Shown here: one piece after another, positions 8,113 to 14,415 of the stretch | Numbering within the stretch: the stretch's first letter is position 1 | Layout of the letters: every line of letters starts with the position of its first letter | Assembly: GCA_002435985.1 (NCBI GenBank) | Contig: DIXD01000065.1 | Span: 1,837 to 18,070, forward strand | Origin: Spirochaetaceae bacterium UBA6089 | GTDB taxonomy: Bacteria > Spirochaetota > Spirochaetia > Treponematales > Rectinemataceae | Direction: 5' to 3' | Length of the DNA stretch: 16,234 nucleotides | Notes under the pieces: model-generated | The model's database searches: none | Told to the model about the DNA's origin: nothing | Seen by the model: only the letters and a program-made list of their open reading frames with translations | Made by a program: the position numbers and the translations under genes

Positions 8113-9386
8113 TTTTTGCGCTCCGACAGCGTAATGGTGGTGCTCATCTTTTTGGAACCACGGTAGAATTCTACGGACACCTGCTGGCCAGGGCTCGTAT
8201 CTTCTAGTGCCGCATACAGCTGAGCAATGCTGGTAACGGGCTTCTTGTCGATACTGACGATGATATCACCTCCAATATAGAAAATGGTCGAGCCATAGCG
8301 CACCGCTGTCGTTCCACCCTTAAGGCCTGCGCGCTCAGCATTGCCCCCCGGGGTCACGGTCGACACGAGCAGGCCGCTCTCGACAGGAGCCCCTTTCCCC
8401 GACTGCTTCAGATAGTTGACCAGATCTGGAAAAAGCTGGATAGCCTGCACATCGATCCATCCTCGCCTGACCTTTCCGTTCTTGATGAGCTGAGGGACGA
8501 CCCTTGTCGCCGTGTCGACCGGAATCGCGAAGCCTATCCCGACCGAACCGCCGGAGGGTGAATAGATCATAGTGTTTATGCCTATCATTTCTCCTCTAGT
8601 ATTGAACAGCGGGCCCCCGGAGTTGCCTGGATTGATCGAAGCGTCGGTCTGAATCATGTTCTGAAGAATGACAGTCTCGCTCTCTTGAATCGGTCGGCCT
8701 AATCCCGAGATGATGCCTGTCGTCAACGTCCTCTCCAGCCCGAAGGGGTTGCCGATTGCCAGAACTTTCTGTCCAACCTTGAGATTCTTTGCCGTGCCGA
8801 AGGGGATTGGGTTCAACTTCTTCCCCGCGTCCGGCGTAAACTTTATGACGGCAAGATCACTTTCGGGATCGGCGCCGACGAGTGCGGCTTCATATCTGCT
8901 GCCGTCCGAGAGGTTTACATAGAGTTTATAAGCCCCCTGTATGACATGATTGTTGGTGAGTACATAGCCGCGTTCGTCGATGATGCTTCCGGAACCAGAG
9001 CCGCCGCTCTGCGGAAAGGGTTCCAAAAACCAGTTGATTCTCAGCACTTCGGTGGTGATGTTCACGACCGATTCGTTGTATTTTTCATAAATGGAGATGT
9101 TTCCGATCTCTTCGACGCTATATTCGCCGTAGTCGCCTGCATATTGTGGCGTGGTGGTCACAGGTACAGCACGGGTTTCCGACATCTGATTCGATGCTGG
9201 CTGCGTCGACTGTACGAGACTACCAGCAGCGACACTGTTGCTCATTTCGATCGATGTGGAAAGAGTCGAAGATGTGTTGGACTTTGAATTATTGAGGATA
9301 GCGACAATACCAGCAATCGACAGTGCGGTCACCGCCACCGACAGAACAATGACAATACAGACCTGTGTCTTAGAATAGAGTTTCAT
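8109..9386 (-). CDS. HtrA/DegP-type serine protease, membrane-anchored, one PDZ domain
   Basis: This is a quality-control protease of the cell envelope (425 aa). One hydrophobic segment (about 9-31) acts as an uncleaved anchor or signal, followed by a low-complexity Ser/Thr/Asn linker (about 32-80). The trypsin-like domain carries the full triad: H147 in LTNNHVIQ, D177 in PESDLAVIK and S256 in the GNSGG motif. A single PDZ domain occupies about 305-410, with the carboxylate-binding region near SGLLVSTV. One PDZ plus an anchor resembles DegS or DegQ-short forms and many bacterial HtrA proteins, rather than two-PDZ DegP. The ATG at 9386 has GGAGGA four bases before it (9391-9396). The gene is second in the pduO operon and overlaps uvrB. 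Its substrate and any role in stress signalling are unknown. The annotation symbol could be htrA or degQ. Confidence 0.95.
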   Translation of the reverse strand: MKLYSKTQVCIVIVLSVAVTALSIAGIVAILNNSKSNTSSTLSTSIEMSNSVAAGSLVQSTQPASNQMSETRAVPVTTTPQYAGDYGEYSVEEIGNISIYEKYNESVVNITTEVLRINWFLEPFPQSGGSGSGSIIDERGYVLTNNHVIQGAYKLYVNLSDGSRYEAALVGADPESDLAVIKFTPDAGKKLNPIPFGTAKNLKVGQKVLAIGNPFGLERTLTTGIISGLGRPIQESETVILQNMIQTDASINPGNSGGPLFNTRGEMIGINTMIYSPSGGSVGIGFAIPVDTATRVVPQLIKNGKVRRGWIDVQAIQLFPDLVNYLKQSGKGAPVESGLLVSTVTPGGNAERAGLKGGTTAVRYGSTIFYIGGDIIVSIDKKPVTSIAQLYAALEDTSPGQQVSVEFYRGSKKMSTTITLSERKK

Positions 9387-9421
9387 ACCATCCTCCGTCG
9401 GACATAAAAAATTTTTTGGCC

Positions 9422-9943
9422 TCAGACGAATGTCAGCTTCCCCTGTGCTGCCTCTTCTTCGCGTGCGAGCATATATATAAAATCAGACAATCTATTCAGC
9501 GTTCGCAGGAGTACCGGCGAAACAGCCTCTGTTCTGGAAAGTTCGACCACGCGCCGCTCTGCCCTGCGCGCTATGGTTCTTGCGATATCCAGTGCAGCAG
9601 ACCCCTGAGTCATGCCTGGGATAACAAACCCGCGCAGAGGTATCCTGGCTTCAATCTCAGCAGTTTTCATCTCAATCGTTTTTTCATCGTTCTCGTCGAT
9701 GGGCCGGTCGAAGGCTGTGCCGAGCGAGGCCAGCTCGCCTCCCACTCTGAATAGCAAACGCTGGATATAGTCGATCGCGTATATCACATCATCCTGCAGA
9801 CATAGATGGCGTGCCATGCCTAAAGCGGAGGAAAGCTCATCGATTGTGCCATATGCCTCCACCCTCAGCGAGTCCTTCCCAATCCGTTCGCCAGACCACA
9901 GACCGGTGGTCCCATCATCGCCGGTTTTCGTCACAATACTCAT
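9422..9943 (-). CDS. PduO-type ATP:cob(I)alamin adenosyltransferase
   Basis: This enzyme (173 aa) transfers the adenosyl group of ATP to cob(I)alamin, making coenzyme B12. It matches the trimeric PduO family: TKTGDDGTTGL near the N-terminus (5-15, ATP binding), YGTIDELSSALG (31-42), the ARTIARRAERR segment (121-131) and LNRLSDFIYMLAR near the end. No cobalamin-using enzyme or B12 riboswitch is visible nearby, so the partner enzyme is elsewhere. It is the first gene of the operon, 35 bases before htrA. No Shine-Dalgarno sequence precedes the ATG, and promoter-like hexamers sit very close to it, so the mRNA may be leaderless or nearly so. It is not related to the BtuR/CobA fold. Symbols pduO or cobO are both used for such genes. 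Confidence 0.93.
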   Translation of the reverse strand: MSIVTKTGDDGTTGLWSGERIGKDSLRVEAYGTIDELSSALGMARHLCLQDDVIYAIDYIQRLLFRVGGELASLGTAFDRPIDENDEKTIEMKTAEIEARIPLRGFVIPGMTQGSAALDIARTIARRAERRVVELSRTEAVSPVLLRTLNRLSDFIYMLAREEEAAQGKLTFV

Positions 9944-9949
9944 ACACTA

Positions 9950-9978
9950 AAATTATCCACACTATCGCGGACAATCAA
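9950..9978 (-). promoter_or_regulatory. Candidate promoter for the pduO-htrA-uvrB operon
   Basis: On the minus strand TTGATT (9978-9973) can serve as -35. The -10 is either GATAAT (9957-9952, spacing 15) or TAATTT (9955-9950, spacing 17). Both lie within 10 bases of the pduO ATG, which would give little or no leader. Found by eye only. Confidence 0.35.
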
Positions 9979-10028
9979 GGTACTGTGACGACTGGTCTTC
10001 AGGCTTTTGCACAGTCGCCCTCTTCTCG

Positions 10029-10057
10029 TTGACTATTCCACGGTCTCATGATAGCTT
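10029..10057 (+). promoter_or_regulatory. Candidate promoter for the PpiD-like gene
   Basis: TTGACT (10029-10034) is followed after 17 bases by TAGCTT (10052-10057), with an extended -10 TG at 10049-10050. This would start transcription near 10064, about 36 bases before the ATG. The -10 matches the consensus only partly. Confidence 0.35.
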
Positions 10058-10099
10058 AATCGAGTATTTTTCTACGTTTTCCGAAGAAAGGACTACTAT

Positions 10100-11692
10100 A
10101 TGGCATCAGAAGAGAACAATAAACAGAAACCGAAGAAGGGCAAGACCTCTGACGAAAAGAAAAACGATACTAAAAATATACAGAGCCCTCTTAAGAAGGG
10201 CATTAAAAATCGCTTTGTCTATATTGGAACCATAGCTATTCTTGTTTTGACGATTATTGCATTTGTCCTGATACCGGCCATCAGCACAGGCACCTCATCC
10301 GGAGAATTACCGACGTTCGGTTTCTGGAATGGTACCCCGATACAATATTCTCCAGATTCCTACTTTGCAGACCAGGTTTCTCAGATCAATGAGTATCTCC
10401 GACAGCAAGGAATGGATGAAGCACTGGCCCAAATGTATGCCTATCAGGTATGGTACATGGCCTTCCAGAATACGGCGATGCGCACAGCCATTCTCGATTA
10501 TACCAAGCGTTCGGGCATGAAAATCAGCGAAGAAACCCTCGATGAAGAAGTCAAGAAAATCACTCAATTCCAAGTCGATGGAAAGTTTTCCATCGAGAAG
10601 TATAACAGCACGCCGCTCGCCACACGTATTTCGATCAGGGACAGACTTCGTGACGATCTCCTCGTTCAAAATTATTACAACGACATGATGTCGCTCTCAC
10701 CCACGACGAAAGAAATCGATTTCGTGTCTTCTATGGCAAAGCCCCAGCGGACGATCCAGTACGTTCATCTCTCTTATGAAACATTCCCTCAGGAACGATT
10801 GTTGGAATGGGCAAGGACCAATGAAGCTCTGTTCAGAACGATTGGACTTTCAAAAATCACCATCACCACGTCCCAGAAGGATGCCGAGAAAGTCTTGGAT
10901 CAGATTAAGACCAACGCTCTTTCTTTCGAGGATGCAGCCAAAAGTCATTCGAGGGATTCTTATGCCGACAAAGGCGGGGACATGGGAATAAAAGTCTTCT
11001 ACGACCTTAAAGCCGAATTCCCGAATGAAAAGGACGGCGAAGCGGTCATGGCCCTCAAAAAAGATGAGATATCCCCTATTTATAAGGGGGAAAACAATAC
11101 CTGGACCTTTTACCGCGTGAACACCGAAGCCAGCGCTCCTGATTTCTCTAAATCATCCGTGCTGGATGAAGTGAAGAGTTACCTGTATAACAACGAAAAA
11201 AGCGTCATGGAATCCTGGGCACTGGAAAAAGCTGACGAATTCACGAATGAGACCACGAAGACATCCTTCTCCGCGGCAGCAAGAAAACTGGGGCTTGACG
11301 TGAAGTCTGCAGGCCCCTTCATCCTCAACTACGGAAAACCGAGTTTTTACTTCTACGGACAACAGATAGGCCTGTTCCAAGAGCCCTATCGTTCTTTGGA
11401 AAACGAGCTCGTCGGCGCAGAGGAAAATGAAACCTTCCTCACAACGCTCTTTTCTACTGCCAAAAACACAGTCTCAAAACCTGTAGTGCTCGATACTTCG
11501 GTCATCGTCATGACGGTGACCGACGACAAGGAAGGTGCGGACGAGGAGATCTCTTATACCAAGTTCTCTTACCCCTACTTTTTCCAGACTGCAATGGAGA
11601 ATCAGATACGCAATACGATTCTTTCTTCCCCCCTGCTCAAGGACGAGTTCAATAGCGCCTTTACGAAGCTCTTTGTGACTGCAGGGCAATAA
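10100..11692 (+). CDS. PpiD/SurA-like membrane-anchored folding factor with a degenerate parvulin domain
   Basis: This 530-residue protein has a charged, lysine-rich cytoplasmic N-terminus (1-37), one membrane helix (about 39-61), and a large extracytoplasmic part. Residues about 85-200 resemble the SurA/PpiD N-terminal chaperone domain. Residues about 250-342 align with a parvulin (PPIC) domain, recognised from SFEDAAKSHSRD, KGGDMG (301-306) and ALKKDEISPIY. A further 190 residues, rich in short helices, complete the chaperone part. The two histidines usual in active parvulins appear replaced (see findings), so it is more likely a chaperone than an isomerase. ATG 10100 is chosen for GAAAGGA (10086-10092) seven bases upstream. 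The gene stands alone between divergent and convergent neighbours. It is about 90 residues shorter than E. coli PpiD. The architecture is clear, while the function is inferred from the family. Confidence 0.85.
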   Translation: MASEENNKQKPKKGKTSDEKKNDTKNIQSPLKKGIKNRFVYIGTIAILVLTIIAFVLIPAISTGTSSGELPTFGFWNGTPIQYSPDSYFADQVSQINEYLRQQGMDEALAQMYAYQVWYMAFQNTAMRTAILDYTKRSGMKISEETLDEEVKKITQFQVDGKFSIEKYNSTPLATRISIRDRLRDDLLVQNYYNDMMSLSPTTKEIDFVSSMAKPQRTIQYVHLSYETFPQERLLEWARTNEALFRTIGLSKITITTSQKDAEKVLDQIKTNALSFEDAAKSHSRDSYADKGGDMGIKVFYDLKAEFPNEKDGEAVMALKKDEISPIYKGENNTWTFYRVNTEASAPDFSKSSVLDEVKSYLYNNEKSVMESWALEKADEFTNETTKTSFSAAARKLGLDVKSAGPFILNYGKPSFYFYGQQIGLFQEPYRSLENELVGAEENETFLTTLFSTAKNTVSKPVVLDTSVIVMTVTDDKEGADEEISYTKFSYPYFFQTAMENQIRNTILSSPLLKDEFNSAFTKLFVTAGQ

Positions 11693-11698
11693 TCCCGC

Positions 11699-11733
11699 TG
11701 AAGGGGCCATCGGCGTATGAAGGGGTCATCGGC
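11699..11733 (+). repeat. Two tandem copies of a 16-base unit, period 19
   Basis: TGAAGGGGCCATCGGC (11699-11714) and TGAAGGGGTCATCGGC (11718-11733) differ at one position. The GGGGCCATCG part of the first copy (11703-11712) is complementary to CGATGGTCCC (11750-11759), giving a 10-bp stem with one G-T pair. The second copy (11722-11731) can form the same stem with two G-T pairs. The repeat starts 6 bases after the stop of the PpiD-like gene. Confidence 0.85.
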
Positions 11734-11772
11734 CTCTCGACACTGACGTCGATGGTCCCGCACAAGGAAACT

Positions 11773-11823
11773 ACAAAAGAGCGCGAAAGGGACTTTGAAA
11801 AGACCTAGAAAATCAGCGCTCTT
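11773..11823 (-). terminator. Possible lepA terminator
   Basis: Read on the minus strand, AAGAGCGC (11823-11816) spans the end of lepA. It pairs with GCGCTCTT (11784-11777), which runs into a short T-run (TTTT, 11779-11776). The loop is long (31 bases) but holds a small inner hairpin AAAG/CTTT. The long loop and short T-run make this uncertain. Confidence 0.35.
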
Positions 11824-13627
11824 CGTCTTCACTTGCGCGTAGCACCGACAAGAACACTTCCTGACCGAGCTCAATGTTACCGATCATCTTCAGTTTCTTC
11901 TTTCCTTCTTTCTGTTTTTCGAGAAGTTTGCGTTTACGCGTTATATCGCCCCCGTAGCACTTGGCAAGAACATCCTTACGTACTGGATTGACAGTTTCCC
12001 TCGCGATTACCTGGCTCCCTATCGCTCCCTGGACAGCCACTTTAAACTGCTGGCGAGGAATACTGTTGCGGAGACGCTCGCAGACGGTCCTTGCCCGATC
12101 GTACGCATTTTGCCTGTAGACGAGCATGGAGAGTGCATCCAGCGGTTCGCCATTGATCAAAAAATCCAATCTGACCAACTCGACAGGTTTATAGCCTGTC
12201 ACCTCATAATCGAAGCTCGCATAGCCCCGCGAGGTAGACTTCAGTTTGTCGTAGAAATCGAAGAGCACCTCCGAAAGCGGCATTTCGAAGGTGAGCTCGA
12301 CCCTTTTCTCATCCAAGTGTATGAAAGACTGTTGCACCCCTCGTTTGGCTAAACAGAGGGAGATGATATTTCCGACATACTCGACGGGGGTTATCACCTG
12401 GGCTTTGATGTAGGGCTCTTCGGCGCTTTCTATCCGTGCGGGGTCGGGATATTCGCTCGGATTATCGATATAGATGGTGTTTCCATCCTTGAGTAGGAGC
12501 TTATACCGCACCGAGGGTGCCGTCATGATGATCGACTGGCCATATTCCCTCTCGAGCCTCTCCTGCACGACTTCAAGGTGTAAAAGGCCCAAGTATCCAC
12601 AACGGAAGCCGAATCCCAACGCGAGCGAATGATCCTTTTCGAAGATGAGCGATGCATCGTTGAGCACAAGCTTTTCGAGGCTATCCCGCAATTCCTCGTA
12701 ATCCGCGGAATCGATGGGATAGATTGAACTGAAAACGACCGGCTTTACCTCTTTAAATCCCGGCAGGGGAGAGATGCACGGCCTTTCGTCGTCGGTCACG
12801 GTGTCCCCGATGCGAACTTCTTTGACGCTTTTAATGCCTGCAATGCAATAGCCTACCTCTCCTGCACCCAGTTCATCAGCGGGCACCGCGGCGATTCGAA
12901 AGTGGCCGACCTCCTCCACTTCGTGGATAGCCCCTGTGGACAAAAGACGAATATGCATCCCCTTCCGCAACGAGCCTTCCTTCAGTCTCAGGTGAATCAC
13001 CGCCCCTCTGTATGGATCGTAGTGTGAGTCGAATATAAGCGCTTGAAGAGGGTTCTCCGATCGCCCGTTGGGAGGGGGGATTCTCTCAACAATTGCCTCG
13101 AAGAGTGCATCGACGCCCGTGCCTAACTTGGCCGATACTGCCAGTGCCGCATCTCCATCGAGCCCTAAGTCCTTGTCTATCTGTCGCCGAATCTCCTCCA
13201 CATTTGCAGCCGGCATGTCGATTTTATTGATGACGGGAATGATCTCCAGATCATGCTCCAGCGCCAAATACATGTTGGACAGTGTTTGAGCCTCGACCCC
13301 CTGTGTGGCATCTATGACGAGAATGGCGCCTTCGCAGGCGGAGATTGCTCGAGAAACCTCATAGGAGAAATCAACGTGTCCTGGGGTATCGACGAGATTG
13401 AGCATGTGGGTCCTGCCGTCTTTTGCCTGGTAGGGCAGACTGACGGCCTGACTCTTGATCGTAATGCCTCGTTCACGCTCTATGTCCATAGTATCGAGCA
13501 TCTGGTTTTGAAATTTTCGCAGATCGATGAGGTGTGCTTTTTCGATAAATCGATCCGCAAGGGTACTTTTTCCATGGTCTATATGTGCAATAATACAGAA
13601 ATTACGGATAAGTTCCGGTTCGATCAT
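11813..13627 (-). CDS. lepA: Elongation factor 4 (LepA), ribosome back-translocating GTPase
   Basis: EF4 is a translational GTPase that binds stalled or mistranslocated ribosomes (604 aa, normal length). Motifs in order are the P-loop AHIDHGKST (14-22), RERGITIKSQAV (switch I), DTPGHVDFSYEVSR (switch II), NKIDMPAA (base recognition), the EF-G-like domains with FGFRCGYLGLLHLEV, and the LepA-specific C-terminal domain with NVLAKCYGGDI-type sequence (here DVLAKCYGGDITRKRKLL) and KEGKKK. ATG 13627 is preferred over an in-frame TTG at 13663, because MIEPELIRNF aligns with the family start. No Shine-Dalgarno sequence is seen before it. The gene is divergent from the glutaredoxin operon and convergent with the PpiD-like gene, and looks monocistronic. 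Confidence 0.97.
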   Translation of the reverse strand: MIEPELIRNFCIIAHIDHGKSTLADRFIEKAHLIDLRKFQNQMLDTMDIERERGITIKSQAVSLPYQAKDGRTHMLNLVDTPGHVDFSYEVSRAISACEGAILVIDATQGVEAQTLSNMYLALEHDLEIIPVINKIDMPAANVEEIRRQIDKDLGLDGDAALAVSAKLGTGVDALFEAIVERIPPPNGRSENPLQALIFDSHYDPYRGAVIHLRLKEGSLRKGMHIRLLSTGAIHEVEEVGHFRIAAVPADELGAGEVGYCIAGIKSVKEVRIGDTVTDDERPCISPLPGFKEVKPVVFSSIYPIDSADYEELRDSLEKLVLNDASLIFEKDHSLALGFGFRCGYLGLLHLEVVQERLEREYGQSIIMTAPSVRYKLLLKDGNTIYIDNPSEYPDPARIESAEEPYIKAQVITPVEYVGNIISLCLAKRGVQQSFIHLDEKRVELTFEMPLSEVLFDFYDKLKSTSRGYASFDYEVTGYKPVELVRLDFLINGEPLDALSMLVYRQNAYDRARTVCERLRNSIPRQQFKVAVQGAIGSQVIARETVNPVRKDVLAKCYGGDITRKRKLLEKQKEGKKKLKMIGNIELGQEVFLSVLRASEDEER

Positions 13628-13634
13628 AGGGCTC

Positions 13635-13663
13635 AATGTATACGAAAGAGGGGCTTTTATCAA
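13635..13663 (-). promoter_or_regulatory. Candidate lepA promoter close to the start codon
   Basis: On the minus strand TTGATA (13663-13658) is followed after 17 bases by TACATT (13640-13635), which ends 8 bases before the ATG at 13627. A start site at the usual distance would fall at or very near the ATG, implying a leaderless mRNA. This fits the missing Shine-Dalgarno sequence, but the call is by eye. Confidence 0.4.
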
Positions 13664-13748
13664 CGGAGCAAGGACCTATACACTGATCCGGCAAAATTTC
13701 CATACCGAGCCCTATCCCGACTGCTTCGAAAAATTATATTATATACAT

Positions 13749-13753
13749 GGAGG
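13749..13753 (+). promoter_or_regulatory. Glutaredoxin ribosome binding site
   Basis: GGAGG lies 4 bases before the ATG at 13758. It rules out the longer in-frame reading that would begin at 13527 inside lepA. The 20 bases before it are strongly AT-rich (TATATTATATA at 13735-13745) and may hold the -10, but no convincing -35 is seen. Confidence 0.75.
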
Positions 13754-13757
13754 TATT

Positions 13758-14060
13758 ATGAATCTTCAGAACCTTCCGGTCGTGACAAAACAAGGAACAA
13801 GAAATGACCATAGCATTATGGTCTATGCGCTCTCCACGTGTGGATTCTGTAAAAGAGCCCTTGCCTTCCTTGATGCAAATAACTTTTCGTATCGGTATCT
13901 CTATGTGGATCTCATTCCCGTCGATGTAAAGAACGCAATCAAGCAAGAACTCAAAGAGAGATTCAAAGAGAATGTCGCTTTTCCTTTTGCAGTGATAGAC
14001 GACAAGAAATATCTTATCGGCTTTATCGAGGCGGACTGGAGATCGACACTGCAAGTTTAA
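13758..14060 (+). CDS. Glutaredoxin-like thiol-disulfide protein (CGFC)
   Basis: This small cytoplasmic protein (100 aa) has the thioredoxin fold of glutaredoxins. The redox motif CGFC (C28-C31) follows the first beta strand (IMVYALST). A cis-proline appears in AFPFAVI (P76), followed by the turn IDDKKYLIGF. The C-terminus (EADWRSTLQV) is short. CGFC differs from the classical glutaredoxin CPYC, and the protein could be an NrdH- or thioredoxin-like carrier rather than a glutathione-dependent enzyme. Its neighbour, a ferredoxin-thioredoxin-reductase catalytic subunit 19 bases downstream, suggests it takes electrons from ferredoxin rather than glutathione. It leads a four-gene group with that reductase, a cysteine desulfurase and ThiI. 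The fold call is firm and the partner is inferred from context. Confidence 0.88.
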   Translation: MNLQNLPVVTKQGTRNDHSIMVYALSTCGFCKRALAFLDANNFSYRYLYVDLIPVDVKNAIKQELKERFKENVAFPFAVIDDKKYLIGFIEADWRSTLQV

Positions 14061-14079
14061 GTTCCCATTGGAAGTAGGT

Positions 14080-14415
14080 ATGATGAACGATAAGACACTT
14101 GAACAGACAATCCTTTTCACCCAGATGGTCGCACATAAACAAGGTTGGCTCCTCAACCCCGACAAAGACTTCTACGATACCCTGGTCGAGGGGCTTATGA
14201 AAAATTATAACCGGTACGGATACTTTTTCTGCCCCTGTCGCGACGCCGAGGCTAGATACGAATTAGACAAACCGGCCATCTGCCCCTGCATCTGGTCCAA
14301 GCCAGACATCGCGGAATTTGGACACTGCTACTGCGCACTCTATCTGTCGAGAGAATTTGTCGCAGGGGGGAAAACACCGAGAGCCATTCCAGATCGCAGA
14401 TTCGCACAAGCATGA
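14080..14415 (+). CDS. Ferredoxin-thioredoxin reductase catalytic subunit (FTRc-like disulfide reductase)
   Basis: This 111-residue protein carries the six-cysteine pattern of the FTR catalytic chain: CPC (51-53), CPC (68-70) and CYC (83-85). By family knowledge C51, C68, C70 and C83 bind a [4Fe-4S] cluster, and C53 with C85 form the redox-active disulfide. The enzyme passes single electrons from ferredoxin to a protein disulfide. The spacings (14 and 12 residues) differ from the plant/cyanobacterial form (16 and 8) and fit the forms found in non-phototrophic microbes. The third motif has Tyr where phototrophs have His. ATG 14080 follows GGAAG (14070-14074); an in-frame TTG at 14068 is rejected. 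The stop overlaps the cysteine desulfurase start by 4 bases (ATGA). The variable FTR subunit is absent here. Likely substrate: the adjacent glutaredoxin. Confidence 0.9.
   Translation: MMNDKTLEQTILFTQMVAHKQGWLLNPDKDFYDTLVEGLMKNYNRYGYFFCPCRDAEARYELDKPAICPCIWSKPDIAEFGHCYCALYLSREFVAGGKTPRAIPDRRFAQA

Noticed and set aside
8109..8500. Extra residues inside the HtrA PDZ domain (between AGLKGG and IGGDIIVSID)
   Set aside because: This insertion is known in many bacterial HtrA proteins, so it is not unusual.
13527..13757. Longer glutaredoxin reading frame starting inside lepA
   Set aside because: The GGAGG at 13749 and the family start favour ATG 13758, and the extra residues are antisense to lepA and its 5' region.
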